A DNA stretch of 35,507 nucleotides from Flavobacteriaceae bacterium (GTDB taxonomy: Bacteria; Bacteroidota; Bacteroidia; Flavobacteriales; Flavobacteriaceae), in the NCBI GenBank assembly GCA_947463515.1, contig CANHRI010000026.1, positions 1-35,507 on the forward strand. The letters are read 5' to 3'. This document shows positions 16,128-24,707 of this stretch, piece by piece. The stretch's first letter is position 1. Every line of letters starts with the position of its first letter. A program made the translations under genes and the position numbers. Under the pieces are notes generated by a model. It did no database searches. It saw nothing but the letters and a program-made list of their open reading frames with translations, and was not told the DNA's origin.

Positions 16128-17504
16128 TTAGTATGTTTTGCTGTTTGGTAAAAACTCAGCCCAACCGTCTGTCCAATCGGTAGCACCGAAAGCACCGCGA
16201 TAAGTTGTAGCTGTAAACCACGTGTTTAACGTAGCATCTGTAAATTCAGCACCAGAGTTCAATAACCCTGATGTTACGGCAAAGTTTGGATTCGCGGCAT
16301 AGTTTGATGTTACATTGCTACCAAAAGCTAAATTAGAGTTCAAACCTAAAACGGTAAATTGGTCTTCGATAGCAGCAGTAATGGTAGTATTGGTTGCTTC
16401 AAACCACGATTGGATGTTCGCTACGGTAGCCGTCATTCCAGTACCTACAGAGTACGTTGTATTAGGAGCCACAAGAATATTTTTGATTAATTTTCCTGTA
16501 CCCGCCGCATAATTATCATATACCGACTGTTGGTTCATACGTAATCCACGTGGATATCCGATAAATACTGAGTTGGCAATAGTAGCTGCAGTTCTTCTAC
16601 GTAAGTCGATAGAATGCTGAAAATTGGCATTGATCGATTGTGCATTCGTCGCTCTTGGTCCGATACAGGTAAAGTTAGAGAATACTCCGGTAGTCAATAA
16701 AGTAGTCACGTTATCGTTTGGTCCGTTGTCACACTCAAAAGAGTTAGAACCTGACTGGTCTGCAAAACTTGGGTAACGTACTTCCAAACCAAATTGGTTT
16801 TTACCTGAATATCCGAAATCTACGTCAAAACTATCATCCCAGTTAGCAAAAGAGATCAAGTATTTTCCGTTAACCGTTCCACCAAACCACTCAAAACCGT
16901 CGTCACCTCCGAAAGAAACTTGACAATATTCGATTTGTGTTCCTGTTCCAACTGCTCCCAAAGTGATGGAGTTGGTTTCATTGTTGGGTGTTAATTCAAT
17001 ACCCGCATATTCCACACGAACGTGAACTAACGCTCCTGAATCGTCCGCAGGGTTAGTTCCACCATAGGTTGCAGCTGGATTAATCCCTTCAATTTCTGGG
17101 TTGACTTGGTTCACAGGAGCATTTCCTAAAATGATTAAACCACCCCAGTCACCACGGTCTCTTGAACCCGCAGGTAAGTTAGAAGTCATCACAATAGGCT
17201 CAGAGGCTGTTCCTACTGCCTCAATACGTCCCCCTTTATCAATGATTAAAGTCCCTTTGGTTGCTTTATCACCTTTGATAATAGTTCCAGGCTCAATGGT
17301 TAATACATTTCCGCTGCGTACAAAAGTTTGACCTTTGATCAAATACTTTGTGTTTTTTGTCAAAGTACGGGACTCAAGATTTCCCTCCAAAATAACCACA
17401 GAGTCTCCTCCGCCGCTATTGTTGTTGTCGTCATCACCACCACAACTTGTCAAAGTCACAGCTGCAAGTAAAAGACCTTTTAATAGAATTTTGTTGATTT
17501 TCAT
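16128..17504 (-). CDS. Surface lipoprotein with beta-helix-like repeats, receptor partner
   Basis: A 458-residue lipoprotein. The signal peptide ends in LTSC (Cys21), followed at once by GGDDDNNN; an acidic stretch after the lipid Cys is the export signal that sends Bacteroidota lipoproteins to the cell surface. The mature protein has beta-helix-like stretches (RSGNVLTIEPGTIIKGDKAT, RDRGDWGGLIILGNAPVN, EYCQVSFGGDDGFEWFGG) and many Asn, Gly and Thr. Such proteins are regularly encoded next to TonB-dependent receptors in flavobacteria, although databases sometimes name them transporters without support. It starts 23 bp after the receptor stop, so the two are co-transcribed. It likely helps capture the receptor's ligand, which is unknown. 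Confidence 0.78.
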   Translation of the reverse strand: MKINKILLKGLLLAAVTLTSCGGDDDNNNSGGGDSVVILEGNLESRTLTKNTKYLIKGQTFVRSGNVLTIEPGTIIKGDKATKGTLIIDKGGRIEAVGTASEPIVMTSNLPAGSRDRGDWGGLIILGNAPVNQVNPEIEGINPAATYGGTNPADDSGALVHVRVEYAGIELTPNNETNSITLGAVGTGTQIEYCQVSFGGDDGFEWFGGTVNGKYLISFANWDDSFDVDFGYSGKNQFGLEVRYPSFADQSGSNSFECDNGPNDNVTTLLTTGVFSNFTCIGPRATNAQSINANFQHSIDLRRRTAATIANSVFIGYPRGLRMNQQSVYDNYAAGTGKLIKNILVAPNTTYSVGTGMTATVANIQSWFEATNTTITAAIEDQFTVLGLNSNLAFGSNVTSNYAANPNFAVTSGLLNSGAEFTDATLNTWFTATTYRGAFGATDWTDGWAEFLPNSKTY

Positions 17505-17527
17505 AAAAGTTAAATTAAGTTATGTTG

Positions 17528-20331
17528 TTAAAATTTATACGTTACATTAAAAGTGTAGAGTACGCCTGTACGGTGCACAAACACAGGGTCGTCACTGTTG
17601 TTGATTTTATTGTCTACGTTTGAATCTTGGAAAAACTGAAACTTCTCGTTTAAGATGTTGGATAAGCCCAATTTATAAGTTGTCTTCTTGAAGGTTTTAG
17701 CAATGGTAAAATCCATTTGGTTACGGGCGATTTCGTAAATGGTTGGGAAAATTTCACCCCCAACCGCATAAATACGATCTCCGAAACGGTTGTAAATTAA
17801 ATTACCACTCCAACCGTTTTCTTTGTTATCATACCCAAGCGCCGCATTGATCACATAAGGGGATTGTCCTTGTAATGCTCTTTTACGATCTTGCGCCAAA
17901 GCACGATTTCCTAAGTCAACTTCCGAGAAAATGTAGGAAGCATTTAAGTTGATGGATAAATCAGAGAAAAATCCGTTTTTGAAAACTTCTTTGAAGGATT
18001 TTCTAACTTCCAACTCAGCCCCATAAAGCATCGCTGAATCCGAGTTACTGTAGCGCATTCTTCGTTGCTGACTCACTACAGGAAGAATAAATTCGATCGG
18101 GTTGTCAAATCGTTTGTAGAAAACACCCAAACTTGCGGTTTCTCCTTTGGTGGGATAAAACTCGTAACGCAAATCAAAGTTGTCTATGGTTGCGGTGGTT
18201 AAACTACTGTTTCCATCTACTTCAGTATCTTCTTGAAAGTCGTAGAATAAGAAGGGAGCAATTTCACGGAATTCAGGACGGTTTACAGTTCTGCTGTAGG
18301 CAATACGCATTAAGTTTTTGTCATTTAAGGTATAGCTCACGTTGAAAGAAGGTAAAACAGAGGTGATGGGCTGTTGTACCAACAAAGGAGTAATTCCTTG
18401 AAAACCGTCTACTTCCAACCGGTTGTGTTCTACACGAACTCCTCCTGTAATTAAGAATTTTTGAATTGGAAATTCGCCATAAACATATCCTGCTCCTAAT
18501 AAATTATTGGCTTTGTAGGAGTCACTTTGGTTTGAACCTTCACGCAATACCCAACCATTGGAGGCTGTTACGTTGGCAGGACTGAAAATTTCGGTTAATG
18601 GTAAATTGATCAATTCCTCTTTACGTTCTTGTCCAACGTTACCCGGAATTAAGTACGAGAAATAACGTGCGCTAAAGTCACGAGATTTAAAATCACCAAA
18701 GAAACCGGCTTTCAAAAGTATCGTAGAGGCTTCAGATTTGTTTGACTTATTTTCGATTTTCAAATCATAATCTACTCCAGCATTTACTGAAGTTTCGTTT
18801 AACTCCGAATAGAATCGACCTGTGTCAAAAGGATTTGAACTTGGAGGGTCAATCATCGTAAAGTTCTCCGTTGTGCTATTTAAATTGCGGAACGTTCTGA
18901 AACGACGTAAATCGGGTAAAATGTCTTTGATTAAGTTTCCACCCAACACCCATTGAACGGTATTTCGGTCGTTGATTTTGTGTTCTCCATTGAATTGTGA
19001 GGTCAAAATACGACGCCCTGAGTACCCAAATTCGTAGTTGTTTAACAACTGTCCTGGTCTTTGGTCAAAGTCAAAACCACTTCGCAACGTAGTAAAGTTT
19101 TCACCAATTTGATTGAATAGGTTTTTGAAGGTGATTTTATTTTTTGCATTGTAACGGTAAAACCAGTTGGAAAGCACCGATAAACGCACTTCATTCGAAT
19201 AATATCGGTCGTCAAAATCGCGTTGTTGCTGTGGTGTATTGGTTTGTCCCGTAAAATCGTTGATAAATGTGTTTACAGTCTTATTGTAGTTTTGAAAACT
19301 ATTGGAGTACGAAATCATATTGATCGTTCTCAAATTTTTGCTTTCGTCTTTTAATTTAATTTTTCGTCCCAAACTGAAGCTAATCCCTGTGTTGAAAAAA
19401 GCAGTTCCGCGTTGAGGGTTGAAGTTATTGGGTAATTGATTGGCGTATCGAACACTTTCACTATTAATGTTTAATACGTCACGGTTGGTTGGGAAGCCAC
19501 TAGGCAATTGACGGAATCCATCATCCATCCCTAAAATATCGGTTGCTGAACCTTCCGTTTGCCAATAATCTTCCAAGGTAGTGTTGCCACGGAAACCTAA
19601 GCTAGAAGAAACTTGTGTAAAATCGGAGAAGTTCTCAGTAGTGGTCACACTTATCAAACCTCCCGAAAAATCGCCGGGTAAATAAGCCGCTCCCGATTTT
19701 CCAATGGTCATTTTTTCTAAAGTGCTTACTGGCAATAGGTCGAAAGAAAACGTTCTGCGATCTACCTCTGTACTTGGTGCCAAGGCGCCGTTAATCAAAA
19801 CATTATTGTAACGCTCACTCAATCCGCGAACCATGACAAATTTACCGTCATTGATAGTCACTCCCGGCACCCGTTGTATGGCTTGCGCCGCATTTCCATC
19901 GGTTCCTTTACTCATTTGTTCAGCCGAAATCGCACTGATAACTTGTTTCGCTTTTTTTGTTTCTAGAAGTACTGCCGATTCTGTGTTTTTTCGTCTACTG
20001 GTGGTGATGACTACGTCTTCCAATTTGTAACTACCAGAACCTAAAGTTTTGTTGATGGTAATGGTTTCCCCCGCTTTAATATTAACGTTTTCTTCGATGG
20101 TTTCATACCCCACAAAACTGAAAACTAAAGTGTAGGATCCGGGTTCAACTTTTAATTGGTATTTACCTTTTCATCGGTGGTCACACTGTTAGTTGTGCCT
20201 TTAACGACTACATTGGCAAAAGGTAGTGGTGCATTTTTGGCATCTTTGTCTAAAATTGTCCCATTAATAGTCCCTTTTTGTGCAAAAGTTGTCAATCCAA
20301 TTAGACATAAGATGATTTTAAATATTTTCAT
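17528..20331 (-). CDS. TonB-dependent receptor, frameshifted near its N-terminus
   Basis: An outer-membrane TonB-dependent receptor of about 934 residues if the frame is restored. The signal peptide MKIFKIILCLIGLTTFAQ (start 20331) leads into a carboxypeptidase-regulatory-like domain (KGTINGTILDKDAKNAPLPF). The frame then shifts at 20168-20171: as read it ends VTTDEKVNTN-stop, but one extra A gives DEKGKYQLKVEPGSYTLVF, which joins seamlessly to SFVGYETIEENVNIKAG. The remaining 861 residues are open and intact: plug domain (AIQRVPGVTINDGKFVMVRG, SERYNNVLINGA), barrel with a recognisable PEFREIAPF segment, and a terminal Phe after YTFNVTYK. The downstream surface lipoprotein is co-transcribed. 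The shift may be a homopolymer error or a real mutation; if real, the receptor lacks a signal peptide in frame and would be non-functional. Confidence 0.85.
20168..20171 (-). other. Single-base frameshift site in a short A-run
   Basis: Four A's on the - strand (GATGAAAAGGTAAA). Five A's would restore the conserved reading DEKGKYQL between the signal-peptide exon-like start and the plug domain. No other disabling change is visible in the gene. Confidence 0.85.
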
Positions 20332-20385
20332 TTTTAATAATTTGTAAATTTTTTTGCAAAGGAATACCCGCAAAGTGAAGTGTGG

Positions 20386-20440
20386 GTTAAGAACGGGTTA
20401 TTTAAATATTGATTTAATGTTAATTTAATGTTAATCGATT
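20386..20440. promoter_or_regulatory. Five phased 11-bp units, probable response-regulator binding site
   Basis: Units begin at 20386, 20397, 20408, 20419 and 20430, each exactly 11 bp apart, with consensus GTTAWTTTAAT (the fourth unit is GTTAATTTAAT; the first and the last diverge in their second half, and the third begins ATTG). OmpR/PhoB-family regulators bind direct repeats with 11-bp spacing on one face of DNA. The site lies between the divergent receptor gene (start 20331) and the PhoB-like regulator gene (start 20525), so it could control both. The rest of 20332-20524 holds a 7-bp inverted repeat (20480-20501) and no gene. Confidence 0.55.
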
Positions 20441-20524
20441 AAATAATGGTTAACTCAAATTAGCATCCGTACAAAACATAGGTAAAACACTATCTTTACC
20501 TCAAAATTTGCATAGCTTTACGTT

Positions 20525-21208
20525 ATGAAGAAAAAAGACATTAAGATTTTATTGGTTGACGATGAACCCGATATCCTAGAGATTGTGGGGTACAACCTAT
20601 CTCAAGAAGGCTACAAAATTGTGACAGCAACGAACGGTAAAGATGCGGTTGTAGCGGCCAAAAAAGAGCGTCCACACCTTATCATTATGGATGTTATGAT
20701 GCCCGAAATGGACGGCATGGAAGCCTGTGAAAACATTCGAAAAATCCCTGAGCTTTCCAATACAATCATTACCTTCTTGACGGCGCGCAGTGAAGATTAT
20801 TCGCAAGTGGCAGGTTTTGATGCTGGGGCCGATGATTATATTGCCAAGCCCATTAAACCAAAATTGTTAATCAGCAAAGTCAAAGCCTTACTCCGTCGCC
20901 TAAAAGACGACACCGGTTCTAGTGAAAACATCACGGTGGGTGGAATCGAAATCAACCGAGAAGAATACAAGATCATTCGTGAAGGAGATGAAATTATTTT
21001 GCCTAGAAAAGAATTTGAATTGTTTTATCTCTTGGCCTCCAAACCGGGAAAAGTTTTTAAACGCGAAGAAATTTTAGATAAAGTGTGGGGCAACGAAGTA
21101 ATTGTGGGCGGTCGAACCATTGATGTACACATTCGCAAATTACGTGAAAAAATAGGTGAGAATCTTTTTAAAACCATCAAAGGGGTAGGGTATAAATTTG
21201 AATTGTAA
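20525..21208 (+). CDS. OmpR/PhoB-family response regulator
   Basis: A 227-residue two-domain response regulator. The receiver domain has the acidic pair Asp12-Asp13 (ILLVDDEPD), the phospho-acceptor Asp56 (HLIIMDVMMPEMDG), the switch Thr (ITFLTARSEDY) and the conserved Lys (DDYIAKPIKP). The C-terminal winged-helix domain ends in GGRTIDVHIRKLREKIG and KTIKGVGYKF, as in PhoB and RprY. It precedes a PhoR-like histidine kinase by 24 bp in the same direction, so the two form one two-component system. The gene is divergent from the TonB receptor, and the phased 11-bp repeats between them suggest autoregulation and control of the receptor. Bacteroidota regulators of this type are often called PhoB, but phosphate control cannot be shown from this sequence alone. 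Confidence 0.93.
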   Translation: MKKKDIKILLVDDEPDILEIVGYNLSQEGYKIVTATNGKDAVVAAKKERPHLIIMDVMMPEMDGMEACENIRKIPELSNTIITFLTARSEDYSQVAGFDAGADDYIAKPIKPKLLISKVKALLRRLKDDTGSSENITVGGIEINREEYKIIREGDEIILPRKEFELFYLLASKPGKVFKREEILDKVWGNEVIVGGRTIDVHIRKLREKIGENLFKTIKGVGYKFEL

Positions 21209-21232
21209 TTTGTAAATTTACCTTTTTTAAGA

Positions 21233-22282
21233 ATGAGATTCATGGGTTTAAAAGTTAAAAAAACCTACCGATTTGCAATTGTAACGTCGTTGTATATCAC
21301 CCTATTTTTTACCTCTTTGCTGGTATTATATTTCTTGTTTAATGCTGATTTTTCATGGTTATTAATTCTTTTAGCCTCCTTCAGCGTTTTCTTCTTTTCT
21401 GTTTTTATAATTCAATACCGCTCGGAGTTATTTATCTACCAAAGAGTTAAGAAAATATACGATGACGTATCGCTACTCGATTCAGCGGTTTTAAGAAGTC
21501 AATTTATTACAACCGACATGGCTACACTCGAAAGAGAAGTTAAAAAGTATGCCATTAGTAAAAAAATTGAATTAGAAAACTTAAAGGTTCGCGAAGAATA
21601 TAGACGTGAGTTCATGGGTAATGTGTCGCATGAACTGAAGACCCCCCTTTTTACCGTTCAAGGTTACATCGACACATTAATGGATGGTGTAAAAGATAAA
21701 TCGCTACGAGAAAAATATTTGGAAAGAGCCCAAAAAGGTGTTGAGCGGTTAGTATACATCGTTCAAGATTTAGATATGATTTCTAAATTAGAAATGGGCG
21801 AAGTCAAATTACAATATACTAACTTTAACGTAGTCACGCTCGTTCAGAGTGTTTTTGATATGCTTGAAATGCAAGCTGATAAAAAAAATATTATTCTGAT
21901 GTTTGATTCAAAATATAGCAAGCCTATTCGTGTTCATGCTGATCAAGAAAAAATACAACAGGTTTTGATTAATCTCGTAATGAATTCCATTAAATACGGA
22001 AAAGAGAACGGGACAACTGAGATTGCCATTGAAGATTTTATAAAAAACAAAGTAATCATTAGAATAACCGATAATGGTGAAGGAATAGATGCTAGTAACC
22101 TATCCCGCATTTTTGAACGGTTTTACAGAGTTGATAAAAGTGGATCCAGAAATGAAGGGGGGTCTGGATTAGGACTTTCAATTGTGAAACACATTATTGA
22201 ACATCACAATGAAAAAATATATGTTGAAAGTAAACTTGGGAAGGGTTCCGTTTTCTCATTTACACTAGAAAAGGCTGAATAA
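21233..22282 (+). CDS. Sensor histidine kinase (PhoR-like)
   Basis: A 349-residue membrane histidine kinase. Two adjacent N-terminal helices (about residues 13-36 and 40-60) leave almost no periplasmic loop, so it probably senses a signal in or at the membrane, or through a partner, as PhoR does. A short linker leads to the HisKA domain with His133 in NVSHELKTPLF. The ATPase domain has the N box (LINLVMNSIKYGKENG), G1 (ITDNGEGIDASN), F box (IFERFYRVDK) and G2 (GGSGLGLSIVKHI). The start at 21233 is used; an ATG three codons later (21242) is equally possible. It is the cognate partner of the upstream response regulator. Its last 18 bp overlap the 3' end of the convergent glycosyltransferase gene. 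Confidence 0.92.
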   Translation: MRFMGLKVKKTYRFAIVTSLYITLFFTSLLVLYFLFNADFSWLLILLASFSVFFFSVFIIQYRSELFIYQRVKKIYDDVSLLDSAVLRSQFITTDMATLEREVKKYAISKKIELENLKVREEYRREFMGNVSHELKTPLFTVQGYIDTLMDGVKDKSLREKYLERAQKGVERLVYIVQDLDMISKLEMGEVKLQYTNFNVVTLVQSVFDMLEMQADKKNIILMFDSKYSKPIRVHADQEKIQQVLINLVMNSIKYGKENGTTEIAIEDFIKNKVIIRITDNGEGIDASNLSRIFERFYRVDKSGSRNEGGSGLGLSIVKHIIEHHNEKIYVESKLGKGSVFSFTLEKAE

Positions 22283-23344
22283 ATCTTTAGGGAGTTCTTC
22301 ATCTCCTACTTTTGGCAATCCTTTATAAAAAGCAATTGTGTCTAATTTTTCGCACTTGAAGTCTTTTTGACTGCATTGCGGAATTTTACCATCTCTGTGA
22401 AGTCGTTTAGCCAAATATTCTTGTTCATATTGTCCCGGCGTGGGAATAAAAAACGCTTTCTTCCCTAATTTAGCCAAATCCATAATCGTAGTATAGCCTG
22501 AGCGGCAAATGACCACTTCGGCTGCATTTAAAACCTCCGATAAACGCTCAGAAGTAAGGTAGTTATATATTGTAAAGGGCGGTTGTGTCGTTTCTGTTAT
22601 TGTGGATTCAACAACTCCGCGAATAAGTACAATTTGGCCTTCAACATGTTGCATTTCATGTTTAAGCTTTTCTTCCAATAAACTTCTTTGAGGTTCTGGG
22701 CCCGACAATAAAATAAGGTAATCGATCGTCTCAGAGGCCTCTTTTTTAACTAAACGGCTCAACACACCAATATAACGTGTTGTAGTAGGTAACTTTTCAG
22801 GATGCCCCAATTTTCCGGATAGATTTATCGCACCCTCCCAATCGGGCACCCAACATTCTTGAAATTTTTGAATAAAAAAACGGTGTAATCTGCTGGAAAT
22901 CCAAGTCGTTTTTCCTGACAACACGGTGAGTTGGTGTGTGATGATTACTGACGGAATTTTTTTGCTATACACGCCCAACCGGTTGTCCGAAATAATGCCT
23001 GCCAATTCATATTGGGCAATCCAGTGACGTACTAATTTCTTTTCTTCAAAAATAGCCGCAATCGTCTTGGGACTGTTTTTGAGTAATTTCCACTTAAAGT
23101 TTTTGGGATTCTTAGCGTAGGCAATGTGATACGAGGGTAATTCCAAATGCTGTAGATCGGGAAATTCACGTTGTAACAACGCCAACGCCGCACCATCACT
23201 CGCAATAATAGGCTGAAAGCCTTCGGCAAGTAACTGGCGAATTATCGGGATGCAACGCGTAGCATGGCCCAATCCCCAATTCAACGGCGCCACCAATATA
23301 TTTTTTCGGGTTTCCACAGTAGCAAAAATAAAATAATTTGTCAT
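22265..23344 (-). CDS. MurG-like (GT28-type) glycosyltransferase
   Basis: A 359-residue GT-B fold protein. The N-terminus has the glycine-rich loop NWGLGHATRCIPIIRQLL typical of MurG and related UDP-sugar transferases, and the C-terminal domain has EVVICRSGYTTIMDLAKLG followed by FFIPTPGQYEQEYLA, which resembles the GT28 donor-binding loop. Flavobacterial members are usually annotated only as glycosyltransferases. It is not MurG itself, which lies in the division cluster. The start at 23344 adds 13 residues before the first strand; a GTG near 23317 is an alternative. The first codons overlap the -33 element of the divergent trmB promoter. Sugar and acceptor are unknown. Confidence 0.8.
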   Translation of the reverse strand: MTNYFIFATVETRKNILVAPLNWGLGHATRCIPIIRQLLAEGFQPIIASDGAALALLQREFPDLQHLELPSYHIAYAKNPKNFKWKLLKNSPKTIAAIFEEKKLVRHWIAQYELAGIISDNRLGVYSKKIPSVIITHQLTVLSGKTTWISSRLHRFFIQKFQECWVPDWEGAINLSGKLGHPEKLPTTTRYIGVLSRLVKKEASETIDYLILLSGPEPQRSLLEEKLKHEMQHVEGQIVLIRGVVESTITETTQPPFTIYNYLTSERLSEVLNAAEVVICRSGYTTIMDLAKLGKKAFFIPTPGQYEQEYLAKRLHRDGKIPQCSQKDFKCEKLDTIAFYKGLPKVGDEELPKDLFSLF

Positions 23345-23366
23345 GCGGTGGATTTCCTTAATTTTG
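23338..23366 (+). promoter_or_regulatory. Candidate promoter of trmB
   Basis: TTG (23338-23340), 18-bp spacer, TAATTTTG (23359-23366): a full match to the flavobacterial consensus, 20 bp before the GTG start at 23387. It supports the GTG and argues against the longer frame from 23264. Confidence 0.6.
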
Positions 23367-23386
23367 CCAAAACATTAAGAAATCAC

Positions 23387-24058
23387 GTGGGCAGTAAAAA
23401 TAAATTAAAACGATTCAGCGAAAACGCCAATTTTACCAATGTTATTCAACCCTCCCGAGAGGAGGTTGTCGAAGGACGATTTCCCCATCGCGGTTCGTGG
23501 CGACCCTTTTTTAACAACGAAAATCCGGTTGTGGTCGAATTGGGTTGTGGCAAAGGAGAGTATACCGTAGGCTTGGCTCAACGCAATCCCAATGTTAACT
23601 ACATCGGAATCGACATCAAGGGCGCCCGATTTTGGCGCGGTGCGAAAACAGCTGCCGAGCAAGGCTTGAATAATGTAGCTTTTGTACGAACCCAAATTGA
23701 ATTGGTTGATTTTATTTTTGCCGAAAATGAGGTCGATGAAATTTGGATTACCTTCCCCGACCCGCAAATCAAATACAAGCGTACCAAACACCGCATGACC
23801 AATGCCGATTTTTTAAACCGGTACCAAAAAATCCTGAAGCCCGATGGATTGATGCATTTGAAAACCGATAGTGAATTTATGCATGGGTATACCTTGGGGC
23901 TTTTGCATGGACTGGGTCATGAAGTAGTGTATGCCAATCACAATATTTACCACAACCTAGGCGCTCCCGAAGAAGTAACCGAAATAAAAACATTTTACGA
24001 GCAACAATATTTGGAAATCAACAAAGCGATTACGTATATTCGTTTCAAAATCAAGTAG
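23387..24058 (+). CDS. trmB: tRNA (guanine-N7)-methyltransferase
   Basis: A 223-residue enzyme that makes 7-methylguanosine at position 46 of tRNA using S-adenosylmethionine. The start is a GTG: VGSKNKLKRFSENANF is the usual N-terminus of flavobacterial TrmB, and a consensus promoter lies just upstream. Motifs are the SAM loop VVELGCGKGEYTVGLA, the acidic YIGIDIKGARFWRGA, and the family-specific WITFPDPQIKYKRTKHR, and the later TEIKTFYEQQYL. Length is normal. It heads a likely three-gene unit with the LysE-type exporter (21-bp gap) and the alkyltransferase-like gene. TrmB is housekeeping but not essential in most bacteria. Confidence 0.95.
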   Translation: MGSKNKLKRFSENANFTNVIQPSREEVVEGRFPHRGSWRPFFNNENPVVVELGCGKGEYTVGLAQRNPNVNYIGIDIKGARFWRGAKTAAEQGLNNVAFVRTQIELVDFIFAENEVDEIWITFPDPQIKYKRTKHRMTNADFLNRYQKILKPDGLMHLKTDSEFMHGYTLGLLHGLGHEVVYANHNIYHNLGAPEEVTEIKTFYEQQYLEINKAITYIRFKIK

Positions 24059-24079
24059 TTTTCCGTTAACCACGGTTTT

Positions 24080-24706
24080 ATGACAGTATTCATCCCTTTT
24101 TTCACGGGATTGATTGCGGCTATCGTTGGGGTACTTCCCCCGGGGCTCATCAATATGACCGTTGCCAAAGTTCGTTTAACTGATGGAATCAAGCGTGCGT
24201 TGATTTTTGTTTCAGGCGCTTTGTTGGTTATTGCGGTTCAAACCTATGTTTCTGTTGTTTTTGCACGCTACATCAGTCAGCACGACGAAGTGGTAGCCAC
24301 CTTGCGCACGATTGGATTGGTCGTTTTTGGCGTCCTTACCTTGTATTTTTTCTTTTGGGCCAAAAAACCAACTTTGGCAGGCAGCGACCGGATTCAGTTA
24401 AAAAGCAAACGCAGTCGTTTTTTTATGGGAATGCTTATCTCCGCCTTAAATCTTTTACCGATTCCCTACTATGTAGTCATCAGTGTTACCCTTGCGTCGT
24501 ATGGTTATTTTGATTTTTCACTGGCACAAGAACTCAGCTTGGTAGCGGGCGTGACTCTAGGTTCTTTTTTGGTTTTCTATCTTTATATCTTGTTTATTAG
24601 TCATTTAAAGTCCAAAACCGATTGGGTGCTGCGCTACATGAACCGTATTATTGGCACCATAACTGGATTGGTGGCTTTACTTACGTTGTGGAATTTATTG
24701 CGCTAA
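24080..24706 (+). CDS. LysE-family membrane exporter
   Basis: A 208-residue inner-membrane protein with about six hydrophobic segments, matching LysE/RhtB-family exporters. The first helix contains IVGVLPPGLINMTVAKVRL with the conserved double-Pro-Gly (PPGL), then LIFVSGALLVIAVQTYVSVV, and the last two helices end with GTITGLVALLTLWNLLR. Family members export amino acids or small organic compounds, but the substrate of the flavobacterial branch is unknown. The gene follows trmB by 21 bp and its stop lies 1 bp before the next ATG, so all three genes are probably transcribed together. Confidence 0.82.
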   Translation: MTVFIPFFTGLIAAIVGVLPPGLINMTVAKVRLTDGIKRALIFVSGALLVIAVQTYVSVVFARYISQHDEVVATLRTIGLVVFGVLTLYFFFWAKKPTLAGSDRIQLKSKRSRFFMGMLISALNLLPIPYYVVISVTLASYGYFDFSLAQELSLVAGVTLGSFLVFYLYILFISHLKSKTDWVLRYMNRIIGTITGLVALLTLWNLLR

Positions 24707-24707
24707 T

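Noticed and set aside
20386..20440. CRISPR-like or satellite repeat
   Set aside because: Units of 11 bp without spacers; geometry fits a regulator site and not CRISPR.
23264..23386. ATG at 23264 as start of trmB
   Set aside because: It overlaps the divergent glycosyltransferase gene and would translate across a consensus promoter; known TrmB N-termini begin at the GTG.
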